The notes under the pieces: model-generated
Database searches by the model: none
What the model was told of the DNA's origin: nothing
What the model saw: only the letters and a program-made list of their open reading frames with translations
Shown: piece after piece, positions 49,999 through 61,420 of the stretch
Layout of the letters: each line of letters begins with the position of its first letter
Position numbering within the stretch: the stretch's first letter is position 1
Position numbers and translations under genes: made by a program
NCBI RefSeq assembly: GCF_010730055.1
Contig: NZ_AP022575.1
Coordinates: forward strand, 2,294,001 to 2,358,000
DNA: 64,000 bases
Reading direction: 5' to 3'
From: Mycobacterium shinjukuense
Lineage (GTDB): Bacteria; Actinomycetota; Actinomycetes; Mycobacteriales; Mycobacteriaceae

Positions 49999-50460
49999 CT
50001 ATCCGGTCTCGACGCGCTGTTTGAGGCGCTGCAGGGTGAGCCGGATGTGGTCGGCGTTGGCGGCCGCGCGATCGGCGACGCCGGTGGCCCTGGCGGCGAT
50101 GGTGCGGAACCAGCCGGGGCGCCGATCCCAGGTGCTCTCGGTGACCCGGCAGCCCCCGTCGGCCGCGACGATGTCGTATTGCCAACGCGAGATCGGGATG
50201 ACCCCGCTGCGCACCTCGAACGCGAACATGCGGCCCGGTTCCGCGTCGGTGACGGTGCATTTCGTCCGCCAGCGCTTGCCGTTGTTCTCGTTGTGGCCGA
50301 CGAACACCGCCCCCGGACGGATCGCCTCGCCGGTGCGCAACTCCATCGCCACGGCTTCCTCGGCCAGCGACGCCAACGTCGACAGGTCGGTGATGAGCTC
50401 ATACACCCGATCGGGACTGGCGTTGATCTCCACCGTAGCGGTCGCGGACGGCTCGGTCAT
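49999..50460 (-). CDS. SRPBCC (polyketide cyclase/START-like) protein (Rv2778c-like)
   Basis: A 153-residue START-like fold protein: ATVEINASPDRVYELITDLS at the start, then GAVFVGHNENNGKRW, CRVTESTWDRRPGWF and a long C-terminal helix (DHIRLTLQRLKQRV). Likely a ligand-binding carrier or lyase acting on hydrophobic ligands; ligand unknown. It precedes the monooxygenase gene in the same direction and probably shares its transcript. Confidence 0.86.
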   Translation of the reverse strand: MTEPSATATVEINASPDRVYELITDLSTLASLAEEAVAMELRTGEAIRPGAVFVGHNENNGKRWRTKCTVTDAEPGRMFAFEVRSGVIPISRWQYDIVAADGGCRVTESTWDRRPGWFRTIAARATGVADRAAANADHIRLTLQRLKQRVETG

Positions 50461-50489
50461 TGTCTGATCATAGCCAGGCCCAAACGAGC

Positions 50490-51005
50490 CTAGATGGGCG
50501 CGGCCCCACGCAGATGCTCGAAGATCAGCGACGTCTGGGTGCCCGCGACGTCGGCGTCGGCGTTGAGGTTTTCCACCACGAACGAGCGCAGGTCCTCGGT
50601 GTCGCGGGCGGCGACGTGCAGGATGAAATCGTCGGCGCCGGCCAGGAAATAGACGTCCATCACCTGACGCATCCGGCGGACCTGCTGGATGAAGCTGCGG
50701 ATCTTCCCGCGGGCGTTGGACTGCAGGTTGACCGCGATCATCGCCTGCAGCGGCAAACCGACCGCGGCCGGGTCGATGTCGGTGTAGAACCCGCGGATCA
50801 CGCCGAGCTCCAGCAATCGCCGGACCCTGCCGTGGCACGTTGACGGCGCCACGCCCACCGCCTCCGCGAGCGCGCTGTTGGTGATCCGGGCATCGCCATG
50901 CAGCAGGCTCAGAATGCTGCGATCCAGGTCATCAAGGTCGGCGGGCCGAACATCCTTCGACGGCTCCCCCGGCCGGCCCGCAGGTTTCGGCGACTTAACA
51001 GCCAT
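50490..51005 (-). CDS. aldR: Lrp/AsnC-type regulator AldR
   Basis: A 171-residue Lrp/AsnC regulator (Rv2779c-like): helix-turn-helix in ITNSALAEAVGVAPSTCHGRV and a RAM ligand domain from GFYTDIDPAAVGLPLQAMIA onward with MDVYFLAGADDFILHV. In M. tuberculosis AldR represses the divergent alanine dehydrogenase gene and responds to amino acids. Only 68 bp separate the two starts. Confidence 0.9.
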   Translation of the reverse strand: MAVKSPKPAGRPGEPSKDVRPADLDDLDRSILSLLHGDARITNSALAEAVGVAPSTCHGRVRRLLELGVIRGFYTDIDPAAVGLPLQAMIAVNLQSNARGKIRSFIQQVRRMRQVMDVYFLAGADDFILHVAARDTEDLRSFVVENLNADADVAGTQTSLIFEHLRGAAPI

Positions 51006-51073
51006 ATCGCTATCCTACAGAATTATCAACAGCATGTTTGCGGTCTACCCGAATGTTCTTCACACTTGATGGC
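51006..51073. promoter_or_regulatory. aldR-ald divergent control region
   Basis: A 68-bp AT-richer gap between aldR and ald, containing CCTACAGAATTATCAACAGC. It must carry the ald promoter and the AldR operators. No exact operator boundaries can be set without the published motif. Confidence 0.55.
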
Positions 51074-52189
51074 ATGCGAGTCGGCGTACCAGCCGAGACC
51101 AAGAGCTGCGAATTCCGGGTGGCCATCACCCCGGCGGGCGTTGCCGAGCTAACCCATCGCGGCCACGAGGTGCTGATCGAGGCGGGTGCCGGGGAAGGCT
51201 CGGCGATCACCGACGCGAAGTTCAAGGCGGCCGGCGCCCAACTGATCGGCACCCCCGACGAGGTTTGGGCCGGCGCCGAGCTGGTGCTCAAGGTCAAGGA
51301 GCCGCTGCCGGCCGAGTACCGCTACCTGCGGTCCGGGCAGATCCTGTTCACCTACTTGCACCTCGCCGCCTCACGAGCCTGCACCGATGCGCTGTTGGCT
51401 TCCGGCACAACGTCAATCGCCTACGAAACCGTCCAGACCGGCGACGGCGCATTGCCCCTGCTGGCCCCGATGAGCGAGGTCGCCGGTCGGCTGTCGGCAC
51501 AGGTCGGGGCCTACCTTCTGATGCGCACCCAGGGCGGGCGCGGGGTGCTGATGGGCGGGGTGCCCGGGGTCAAGCCCGCCGACGTCGTGGTGATCGGCGC
51601 CGGCACCGCCGGCTACAACGCCGCCCGGGTGGCCAGCGGCATGGGGGCCGCCGTCCGGGTGCTCGACATCAACCTCACCAGGCTTCGGCTGCTCGACGCG
51701 GAGTTCGGCGGCCGCATCAGCACCCGCCACTCGTCGACCTACGAACTCACCGGGGCGGTCAAACGCGCCGACCTGGTGATCGGAGCCGTCCTGGTGCCCG
51801 GCGCCAAGGCGCCCAAGCTGATCTCGAATTCGCTTGTCGCGCAGATGAAACCGGGTGCTGTGCTGGTGGACATCTCCATCGATCAGGGCGGTTGCTGCCA
51901 AGATTCGCGGCCAACCACACACGACGACCCGACGTTCGCCGTGCACGACACGCTGTTCTACTGCGTGGCGAACATGCCCAGCGCGGTGCCCAAGACGTCG
52001 ACCTACGCGCTGACCAACGCCACCATGCCGTATGTGCTCAAGCTCGCCGACCAGGGCTGGCGGGCGGCATGCCGGTCGGATCCCGCGCTGGCCAAAGGCC
52101 TTTCGACGCATGCCGGCGCGCTGCTGGCCAAGCATGTGGCCGCCGACCTGGGCTTGCCGTTCACCGATCCGGCCGGCCTGCTGGCCTGA
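51074..52189 (+). CDS. ald: Alanine dehydrogenase
   Basis: A 371-residue NAD-dependent enzyme interconverting alanine and pyruvate/ammonia. Seen: MRVGVPAETKSCEFRVAITP with substrate-binding Arg, VLKVKEPLPAEY with catalytic Lys, YLHLAAS with catalytic His, the Rossmann motif VVVIGAGTAGYNAARVASGM, and DISIDQGGCCQDSRPTTHDD. Length equals that of M. tuberculosis Ald. The start is the conserved MRVGVP; a start 12 codons upstream is unlikely. Confidence 0.95.
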   Translation: MRVGVPAETKSCEFRVAITPAGVAELTHRGHEVLIEAGAGEGSAITDAKFKAAGAQLIGTPDEVWAGAELVLKVKEPLPAEYRYLRSGQILFTYLHLAASRACTDALLASGTTSIAYETVQTGDGALPLLAPMSEVAGRLSAQVGAYLLMRTQGGRGVLMGGVPGVKPADVVVIGAGTAGYNAARVASGMGAAVRVLDINLTRLRLLDAEFGGRISTRHSSTYELTGAVKRADLVIGAVLVPGAKAPKLISNSLVAQMKPGAVLVDISIDQGGCCQDSRPTTHDDPTFAVHDTLFYCVANMPSAVPKTSTYALTNATMPYVLKLADQGWRAACRSDPALAKGLSTHAGALLAKHVAADLGLPFTDPAGLLA

Positions 52190-52191
52190 CG

Positions 52192-53226
52192 CTACAGCGC
52201 CCGCGGGTCGGGGGTGAGGGCGGCGATGATGTCGGCCGCCGGCCCGGGGCGGGCCTGCCGGTACGCGGTACCCGCCCACAGGTTTATCCCGTGCGGGTCT
52301 TCGGCCGCGATCGCCGCCGCCCGGATCGGCTTGGTCATCTGGTTGACCTCGGGATAGCCCAGTGGCGCCACGTGGTCGAGCAGACGGGTGAAGTTGTTGG
52401 CCAGACCGCGCGCGTACCGACCGGAGAACGCCCGGGTCACCAGGGTGGTGTCGAACTCCGGGTTTTTCAGGGCGGCACGGTGTGCGGTGTTGGTGCCGGC
52501 TTCGTCGGCCAGCAGCAGCGCGGTGCCGACCTGGGCGGCGACCGCTCCCCTGCGCAACGCGGCCGCGACGTCCTCGGCGGTGCCCAAACCACCGGCCGCG
52601 ATGAGGGGGATGTCGTGTGCGTGGCCGATCCGGTCGAGCAGCTGGTGCAGCGATTCCGCGCCGGGCTCCATGTCGGGCGCGAACGTGCCGCGGTGCCCAC
52701 CGGCGGCCGGACCCTGAACCACCAAGCTGTCCGCGCCGGCCGCGATCGCCACCCCGGCCTCGTAGGCCGACGTCACGGTGATCGACACCAGCAGCCCCAG
52801 CGCGCTCAGCCGACGGATGACGTCGGGCGGCGGCGCCCCGAAGGTGAAGGACACCACCTCGGGCCGCATGTCGGCCACCACCTCGAGCTTGCGCAGCCAG
52901 TCGTCGTCGTCACCGTAGATCGGCTGGCCCACCTCGACCCGGTAATGCTCGGCGACCTCTTCAAGCTCTTCGGCGTAGTACTCCAGCTGCACCCAGTCGG
53001 CGACGCTGGGTTGGGGCACAAACAGGTTCGCCCCGATGGGGCCCGTGGTGGCGGCACGAGCGGCGGCGATGTCCTCGGCGAACCGGTCCGCGCTCAGATA
53101 GCCTCCGGCGACGAAGCCCAGCCCGCCGGCGTTGGACACCGCCGCGGCCAGCGCCGGGGTACCGGGGCCGCCCGCCATCGGCGCGCCCACAATGGGCACC
53201 TCGATGTCCCAGAACCCCAGTACCAT
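52192..53226 (-). CDS. Nitronate monooxygenase-like FMN protein (Rv2781c-like)
   Basis: A 344-residue TIM-barrel FMN protein of the 2-nitropropane dioxygenase family. N-terminus VPIVGAPMAGGPGTPALAAA, FMN-binding GGLGFVAGGYLS, the active-site QGPAAGGHRGTF with His, and phosphate-binding IAAGGLGTAEDVAAAL and VAAQVGTALLLADEA. Likely detoxifies nitronates or acts as an oxidoreductase; substrate unproven. Its stop lies 2 bp from that of ald, convergent. Confidence 0.9.
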   Translation of the reverse strand: MVLGFWDIEVPIVGAPMAGGPGTPALAAAVSNAGGLGFVAGGYLSADRFAEDIAAARAATTGPIGANLFVPQPSVADWVQLEYYAEELEEVAEHYRVEVGQPIYGDDDDWLRKLEVVADMRPEVVSFTFGAPPPDVIRRLSALGLLVSITVTSAYEAGVAIAAGADSLVVQGPAAGGHRGTFAPDMEPGAESLHQLLDRIGHAHDIPLIAAGGLGTAEDVAAALRRGAVAAQVGTALLLADEAGTNTAHRAALKNPEFDTTLVTRAFSGRYARGLANNFTRLLDHVAPLGYPEVNQMTKPIRAAAIAAEDPHGINLWAGTAYRQARPGPAADIIAALTPDPRAL

Positions 53227-53230
53227 CGCG

Positions 53231-54524
53231 CTAATTTACCATCGCTCGAAGTTGTTGCGGCAGCGATCGTTTCGAGCCATAGGGACCGAGCACGGCGGCG
53301 CCGTAGCGGTTGCCCAGCAGCCGGCGGGCCACCGCGTTGACCTCATCGACGGTGACCCGCTCGATCTGCCGCAGGGTGTGCTCGATGCCGCGGTGCGTGC
53401 CGTAGTTCAACTCGCTGCGGCCCAGACGGCTCATCCGTGAGCTGGCGTCCTCCAGTCCGAGCACCAGCCCGCCGCGCAACGATCCCTTGGCGATGCGGCA
53501 CTCGGCCTCGGTGATGCCGTCGCGGGCCACCGATTCCAGCACCTCGGTGGTCACCGCCATCACGTCGGCGAACCGTTCGGGCAGGCAGGCGGCATACACC
53601 GAGAGCGCGCCGCTGTCAGCGAAGATGTCCAACGCGGAGTAGATCGAGTAGGCCAGCCCGCGGGTCTCGCGGACCTCCTGGAACAGCCGGGAACTCAAGC
53701 CCCCGCCCAAAGCGGTGTGCAACACCGACAGCGCCCAGCGATGCTCCCAGTTGCGCCCGGGCGTGCGCACGCCCAGCGACACGTGGGTCTGCTCGGCATC
53801 CCGATTGCCCAGCCTCAACTTGGGCTGGCCGTTCACCCGGCCGGTTCCCTTGCGCGGCGCGACCGGCCGCCGCCCGCGGACCAGGTGTGGCCCGAAGTGC
53901 TCCCGCACCAACGCGACCACCTCGTCGTGGTCGACGTTGCCGGCCACCGCCACCACCATCCGATCCGGGGTGTAGCGCCGCACGTGAAACGAGTGCAACT
54001 GCGTCCGGGTCATCGCCGATACCGATTGCACGCTGCCGATCACCGGGCGGCCCACCGGGTGATCGCCGAACAACGCCGTCAAGAACATGTCCGCCAGCGC
54101 GTCCTCGGGGTCGTCGTCGCGCATCGCGATCTCCTCGAGGACCACGTCGCGTTCCAGCTCCACGTCGTCGACGGCGCAGCGCCCGTTGAGCACCACGTCG
54201 GCGACCAGGTCGACGGCCAGCGGCAGGTCGGCATCGAGCACGTGGGCGTAGTAGCAGGTGTGCTCCTTGGCGGTGAACGCGTTCAGCTCGCCGCCCACGG
54301 CGTCCATCGCCTGCGCGATGTCGGCGGCGGTGCGGGTCGGGGTCGACTTGAACAGCAGGTGCTCGAGGAAGTGCGCCGCCCCGGCCACCGTGGCGCCCTC
54401 GTCGCGCGAACCCACCGCGACCCACACCCCCACCGAGGCGGATCGCACCGCGGGCAGGTATTCGGTGACCACTCGCAGCCCGCCCGGCAGGGTGCTGCGG
54501 CGCACCGCCTGGGCCGCCGCCGGG

Positions 54525-54547
<23 letters not shown>
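53231..54547 (-). CDS. pepR: M16 family zinc peptidase PepR
   Basis: A 438-residue M16 (insulinase/mitochondrial processing peptidase-like) protease. The inverted zinc motif HFLEH (59-63) is intact and the third ligand Glu lies downstream in VELERDVVLEEIAMRDDDPE. The second half has the R/Y pair typical of active M16 proteins (LGGGLSSRLFQEVRETRGLA, then YSIYSALDIF). ATG 54547 overlaps the pnp 3' end by 23 bp; the longer upstream frame is antisense-like and not used. Coupled to pnp. Confidence 0.93.
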
Positions 54548-56792
<2,245 letters not shown>

Positions 56793-57201
56793 GACGTCCG
56801 TGCGGCCTCTCTGGATTTGTTGAGCTGTTTCGCGTCGTCACGCGCAACCCAGCGGGTTCGCGGGACGGCCCACCGGCCCACACGGGCCTGCGAGCCAGCC
56901 CGAGAGCTTCCCGTCAGCAAGGGCCTGAATGCGGCTACGGCCATCGATCGAAGCGGCCGACCTACCCAGATCCGGGGAGCCCGGCAGCCACTACCGAAGA
57001 CCGCCCGATGCAGGCCGGGTTGCTCCCGTCGTGACGCGCTGGAGCGGCACGCGCGGATCTGCGCGAACCGCACCACTTTCTTGGGCCGAAGCGGCCTAGA
57101 ACGACCTCACTCTACACGGCTAACTCATCGTACCGAGCGGGACTGGCTCTAACCGGCTGCGCTGCGCGCCCCGCCGGCCCGCTCGCAATCCCCCGGGTCG
57201 G
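56793..57201. other. Long leader / intergenic region between lppU and pnp
   Basis: About 409 bp without a gene. It should contain the pnp promoter and untranslated leader; in many bacteria the pnp leader is an autoregulatory RNA. A small stem, GGCCGCTTCGGCC, lies at about 57091-57103, and a TAGAGT hexamer on the minus strand near 57108-57113 could be a -10 element. The rpsO-pnp linkage is conserved in bacteria, but here lppU lies between them. Confidence 0.45.
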
Positions 57202-57726
57202 TCAGGGCGGGGGCCCGCCGGAGACGTCCTCCACGCACACCGCGAACCGCCGCTGGTTGTAGGTGTAGCCCACGCCGCTGGCGCACTGGTCGACGCTGAC
57301 CGGAGCGTCGAGGTTCTCCAGGATCTGGGTAGCCCGTTGCCGGTTGGGCACCGACGCATCGTTGCAGTCCACCCGCAACGGGTTGGCGGCGTGCCGCGGG
57401 TCGATGCTCATGCAACCGCCGATCACCCAATCGATGTCCAGGCAGACGGTGGTGGTGGTGCCGCTGACGGCGTCGAGCCTCGAATAGGACGAGTCGACGT
57501 CGGCCGGGCATTGCGCGCGGTCGGCCACCGCGGCGACGACCTTGAAGTTGGACTGCGGGCTCCCGCACGCCGCCTTGCTGGCCTGCGGCCGGTCCGGGGT
57601 GCCGCCAAGTTGGACACAGTCGCCGACCTGGAGATCGGCGATGTCGGGCCGCGACGAGCATCCCGCCAGCGCCCAGCACACCGCCAGGGCAGCGGCCGGG
57701 ACCAGCGCCGGGAGCAAGGCGCGCAA
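57202..57726 (-). CDS. lppU: Lipoprotein LppU
   Basis: A 174-residue lipoprotein. A signal peptide (MRALLPALVPAAALAVCWAL) ends in the lipobox LAGC, with Cys23 as the lipid-modified residue. The mature part contains eight or more cysteines, likely disulfide-bonded outside the membrane, and conserved LQVGDCVQLGG. Role unknown. It lies 12 bp downstream of rpsO in the same direction. Confidence 0.9.
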   Translation of the reverse strand: MRALLPALVPAAALAVCWALAGCSSRPDIADLQVGDCVQLGGTPDRPQASKAACGSPQSNFKVVAAVADRAQCPADVDSSYSRLDAVSGTTTTVCLDIDWVIGGCMSIDPRHAANPLRVDCNDASVPNRQRATQILENLDAPVSVDQCASGVGYTYNQRRFAVCVEDVSGGPPP

Positions 57727-57737
57727 CGCGCCGAGTG

Positions 57738-58007
57738 TCAGCGACGCAGACCCAGCCGCTCGATGAGCGAGCGATACCGCTCGACGTCGACCTGCGTGAG
57801 GTACTTGACCAACCGCTTGCGGCGGCCCACCAGCAGCAGCAACCCGCGCCGCGAGTGGTGGTCGTGCTTGTGCACCTTCAGGTGCTCGGTCAGGTCCGCG
57901 ATCCGCTTGGTCAGCAGCGCGATCTGCGCCTCGGGGGATCCGGTGTCGGTCTCATGCAGGCCGTAGGAGCGCAGAATCTCCTTTTTCTGCTCGGCTGTCA
58001 GCGCCAC
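57738..58007 (-). CDS. rpsO: 30S ribosomal protein S15
   Basis: An 89-residue S15 starting at GTG (VALTAEQKKEILRSYGLHET). Conserved TDTGSPEAQIALLTKRI and HKHDHHSRRGLLLLVGRRKR bind 16S rRNA in the platform of the 30S subunit. Longer upstream in-frame starts are rejected from family length. It is the first gene before lppU and pnp on the same strand. Confidence 0.97.
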   Translation of the reverse strand: MALTAEQKKEILRSYGLHETDTGSPEAQIALLTKRIADLTEHLKVHKHDHHSRRGLLLLVGRRKRLVKYLTQVDVERYRSLIERLGLRR

Positions 58008-58128
58008 AAAGATATCTCCATCGATTGGTCCGCGATCAAGGATGTGCCGACGCGGCCACCGCGAACCGCAGCACGCGCCGCTGTCGTCGGGCAGTCTAGC
58101 AGCGGTGTCGCAGACGGGCAGCCACTCG

Positions 58129-59103
58129 TCAATCCGCTGGCAACAGGGCACGTGTCCGCTGCGTGTCGGCGCCTATCTCGGCGACCAGGTCGCGCACCGA
58201 GGCAAACTTCTGCTGGCCGCGGATACGGGCGACGAAGTCCAGGGCCACATGCTGGCCGTACAAGTCGGCGCAGGTGTCGAGCACGTACGCCTCGACGGTG
58301 CGGGTACGTCCGGAGAAGGTGGGGTTGGTCCCGACGGACACCGCGGCGCGGTAGCGCTCACCCGGGACGACGGTTCCGGTCACCGGTCCGTGCCCGAGCA
58401 CGGTGAACCAGGCGGCGTACACGCCGTCGGCCGGAATCGCCGAGTACATCGGCGGCGCCACGTTCGCGGTGGGAAAGCCCAGCTCGGCGCCCCGCCCGTA
58501 GCCTCGGACGACGACGCCCTCGACGCGATGGGGCCGGCCCAGCGCCTCGGTGGCCGCCGCCATGTCGCCGGCGTCCACGCAGGACCGGATGTAGGTCGAG
58601 GAGAAGGTCACGGTCTCGTTGCTGTGGTGTTCGGACACCAGCGACATCGACTCCACCGCGAACCCGAACCGCTCGCCGGCCCGGCGCAGGGTGTCGACGT
58701 TGCCGGCCGCCTTTTTGCCGAAGGTGAAGTTCTCGCCGACCACCACCTCCAGCACGTGCAGGTGCTCGACCAGCAGCTCGTGGATGAAGCGGTCCGGGGT
58801 GAGCTTCATGAAATCGGTGGTGAACGGGATCACCAAGAACACGTCGATGCCCAGGTCCTCGACCAGCTCGGCCCGGCGGGTCAGCGTGGTCAGCTGCGCC
58901 GGGTGACTGCCTGGATACACCACCTCCATGGGGTGCGGGTCAAACGTCATCAGCACCGACGGCACCTCACGCGCGCGGGCGGCCTTCACCGCGTGCGCGA
59001 TCAGTTCGGCGTGGCCCCGGTGGACGCCGTCGAACACCCCGATCGTGAGCACACATCTGCCCCAATCCGTGGGGATCTCGTCCTGCCCGCGCCAGCGCCG
59101 CAC
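58129..59103 (-). CDS. ribF: Bifunctional riboflavin kinase / FAD synthetase RibF
   Basis: A 324-residue enzyme making FMN and then FAD. The N-terminal adenylyltransferase domain shows LTIGVFDGVHRGHAELI and VVGENFTFGKKAAGN; the C-terminal flavokinase domain has GRPHRVEGVVVRGYGRGAEL and GFPTANVAPP. GTG 59103 (VRRWRGQDEIPTDWG) is taken from family alignment; the frame is open to ATG 59145. About 120 bp separate it from rpsO. Confidence 0.94.
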   Translation of the reverse strand: MRRWRGQDEIPTDWGRCVLTIGVFDGVHRGHAELIAHAVKAARAREVPSVLMTFDPHPMEVVYPGSHPAQLTTLTRRAELVEDLGIDVFLVIPFTTDFMKLTPDRFIHELLVEHLHVLEVVVGENFTFGKKAAGNVDTLRRAGERFGFAVESMSLVSEHHSNETVTFSSTYIRSCVDAGDMAAATEALGRPHRVEGVVVRGYGRGAELGFPTANVAPPMYSAIPADGVYAAWFTVLGHGPVTGTVVPGERYRAAVSVGTNPTFSGRTRTVEAYVLDTCADLYGQHVALDFVARIRGQQKFASVRDLVAEIGADTQRTRALLPAD

Positions 59104-59182
59104 GACCGCAAGCCTACGGCGCGACGCGAGGGGGTGTGCGAACACGCCTTGCCTCGCCCCGCAGTGGCGCGGGTCGCCGCCT

Positions 59183-59849
59183 TCAGCTCGACAGCAGGCC
59201 CTTGGCGATGTGGGTCACCTGGACCTCGTTGCTGCCGGCGTAGATCATCAGTGACTTGGCGTCGCGAGCCAGCTGTTCCACCCGGTACTCGGCCATGTAG
59301 CCGTTGCCGCCGAACAGCTGGACGGCCTCCATCGCGACGTCGGTGGCGGCCTCCGAGGAGTACAGCTTGATCGCCGAGGCTTCGGCCAGCGTCGGCTCCT
59401 TGCCGGCCCGAAGTCGCTCGAGGGTCTGAAATACCATGTTCTGCACGTTGATCCGGGCGACTTCCATCTTGGCAAGCTTGAGCTGGATCAGTTGGAACTG
59501 CCCGATATTCTTGCCCCACAACGTGCGGGTCTTCGCGTAATCGACGCACAGCCGATGACGTTGATGATGCCCAGCGCCATCAGCGCAACCCCGAGGCGTT
59601 CGACGGCGAAATTGGCGCGGGCCTCCTGCGCCGTCGCTCCTTTCGCGGTTGGCGCGCTCACGGTCCAGCATCGACTTGACCGATTCGGCAAGCAGCACAT
59701 CAAGGCCGAACTGGCGAAAGCTTGCGCATGATCGGATAGGGCGACAGGGCGCCGGTCTCCAATTCGTCCCGATGCGGCCGGATCTCCTTGTCGATGAATT
59801 GGCGAACAGCGTCGCGCACCATCAGGTCGGTGTCGGACCATTCGATCAA
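59183..59849 (-). pseudogene. fadE21: fadE21 acyl-CoA dehydrogenase pseudogene
   Basis: From TTG 59849 the minus strand reads IEWSDTDLMVRDAVRQFIDK and YPIMRKLS, then stops. FGLDVLLAESVKSMLDRERA continues in another frame, VERLGVALMALGIINVIG in a third, and YAKTRTLWGKNIGQFQLIQL through LFGGNGYMAEY to THIAKGLLSS in the C-terminal frame. The middle third (about 150 residues) is missing and at least three frame changes are present, so no functional enzyme is possible. It sits just downstream of ltp1, as fadE21 does near Rv2790c. Confidence 0.88.
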
Positions 59850-59873
59850 AGCGTGCCCCCTTGGGTTTGCGGT

Positions 59874-61076
59874 TTAGCGTTCGGCCCGCTGGTAGGCGGT
59901 GACAACGACGGCGCCGCCCAACCCGATGTTGTGTTGCAGTGCGGCGGTGACGTTTTCGACCTGGCGTGCCTCGGCGGTGCCACGCAGCTGCCAGGTCAGC
60001 TCGGCGCACTGCGCCAGCCCGGTGGCACCCAGCGGGTGGCCCTTGGAGATCAGACCACCGGAGGGATTCACCACCCAGCGTCCGCCGTAGGTGGTGTCGT
60101 TGTCGTCGATCAGCTTGGGCGCCTCACCCGGACTGCACAGCCCCAGCGCCTCGTAGAGCAGCAGCTCGTTGGCCGAGAAGCAGTCGTGCAGCTCGATCAC
60201 TTCGAAGTCTTCGGGACCAAGCCCGCATTGTTGATAAACCCGTTGCGCCGCTTGCACGTTCATGTCGTAGCCGATGAGGTTCTTGGCGCTGCCGTCAAAG
60301 GTGGACGCGAAGTCGGTGGTCATGGCCTGGCCGACGATCTCCACCGCTTGGGTGGCCAGCCCGTGGCGGTCGACGAACGCTTCGGAAGCCAGGATTGCCG
60401 CACCCGAACCGTCCGACGTCGGCGAACACTGCAGCTTGGTCAGCGGGTGGTAGATCATCCGCGACGCCAGGATGTCGTCGAGGGTGTAGGCCTGCTGGAA
60501 TTGCGCATACGGGTTGTTCACCGAATGCTTGTGGTTTTTGTAGCCGATCTTGGCGAAATGCTCGGCGGTGCTGCCGTATTGCCGCATGTGCTCGCGCCCG
60601 GCAGCCCCGAACATCCAGGGCGCCACCGGAAAGGCCAGCTCGGTGATCTCGACCATCGCCTTGACGTGCTTGTCCATCGGCTGGGTGCGGTCGTCGTATG
60701 CCGCCGCGAGCGATCCGGGTTTCATCTTTTCGAAGCCCAGCGCCATGGTGCAGTCGGCCAGCCCACCGCGGATGGCCTGCGCCGCCAAGAACAGCGCCGT
60801 GGAGCCGGTCGAGCAGTTGTTGTTGACGTTGACGATGGGGATGCCGGTCAGGCCCAGTTCGTAGAGCGCCCGCTGGCCCGAGGTCGATTCGCCGTAGACG
60901 TAGCCGACGTAGCCCTGCTCGACCTGGCGGTAGTCGATGCCGGCGTCGCGCAGCGCGTGGCCGCCGGCCTCGCGGGCCATGTCCGGGTAGTCCCAGCCTT
61001 GGCGGCTCCCCGGCTTTTCGAACTTCGTCATGCCGACGCCGACGACAAAAACTTTGTTGGGCGTCTTGTTAGGCAT
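59874..61076 (-). CDS. ltp1: Lipid-transfer protein / thiolase-like enzyme Ltp1
   Basis: A 400-residue SCP2-thiolase family protein (Rv2790c-like). The nucleophile Cys is in VNVNNNCSTGSTALFLAAQA, with late motifs SANELLLYEALGL and NPSGGLISKGHPLGATGLAQ supplying the catalytic His, and an NIGLGGAVVVTAY end. Thiolases of this group act in acyl-CoA or sterol side-chain degradation. ATG 61076 (MPNKTPNKVFVV) is preferred to ATG 61091. Downstream fadE21 is decayed. Confidence 0.92.
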   Translation of the reverse strand: MPNKTPNKVFVVGVGMTKFEKPGSRQGWDYPDMAREAGGHALRDAGIDYRQVEQGYVGYVYGESTSGQRALYELGLTGIPIVNVNNNCSTGSTALFLAAQAIRGGLADCTMALGFEKMKPGSLAAAYDDRTQPMDKHVKAMVEITELAFPVAPWMFGAAGREHMRQYGSTAEHFAKIGYKNHKHSVNNPYAQFQQAYTLDDILASRMIYHPLTKLQCSPTSDGSGAAILASEAFVDRHGLATQAVEIVGQAMTTDFASTFDGSAKNLIGYDMNVQAAQRVYQQCGLGPEDFEVIELHDCFSANELLLYEALGLCSPGEAPKLIDDNDTTYGGRWVVNPSGGLISKGHPLGATGLAQCAELTWQLRGTAEARQVENVTAALQHNIGLGGAVVVTAYQRAER

Positions 61077-61420
61077 CGTTGCCCCTTCCAAGTGGCTTTG
61101 CCGGAGACCTGTCCCCCAGTCTGCTACCTAGTGAACCTCGCTGGTAAGTTTGTCGGGGTCTCGGCGTTCCGACAGGCCGCTCCAGGCGTCGCACCTTTCT
61201 CATCTGCCCCACGTGTACCCGGAACTGACCGATATGCAAAGTGCCCGCCTCACAGCGACAGCCACGGTTGTCGCTGGTAGGCGGGCACATCGCATATCCC
61301 TGCCGTGCTGGAATGCGTGAGGCGGGTGAGACCAGAGGGAGCGGTATCTACAGTCGCGGCGACCGGGTGCGCCTCCGCTCGACCCGAGGCACCCAACCCC
61401 GCTGCGCGGGCTGCATCCCC
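61077..61420. other. Intergenic region between truB and ltp1
   Basis: About 344 bp, dominated by a 68-bp palindrome (separate entry). The left portion is the ltp1 leader. No gene is supported. Confidence 0.6.
61231..61298. terminator. 68-bp imperfect palindrome downstream of truB
   Basis: Arms GATATGC, GTGCCCGCCT and CAGCGACA pair with TGTCGCTG, AGGCGGGCAC and GCATATC around an 8-bp loop, with short mismatched steps between blocks. It lies about 120 bp beyond the truB stop and could terminate the truB transcript. There is no U tract, so a small palindromic repeat element is an alternative. Confidence 0.6.

Noticed and set aside
48458..50467. 669-codon open frame on the plus strand opposite the flavin monooxygenase and SRPBCC genes
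   Set aside because: Shadow frame of two well-supported genes; composition is typical antisense (His, Arg, Gln rich).
51265..53340. 691-codon plus-strand frame running through ald and the opposite strand of the nitronate monooxygenase gene
   Set aside because: It overlaps two clear genes and has no recognisable motif.
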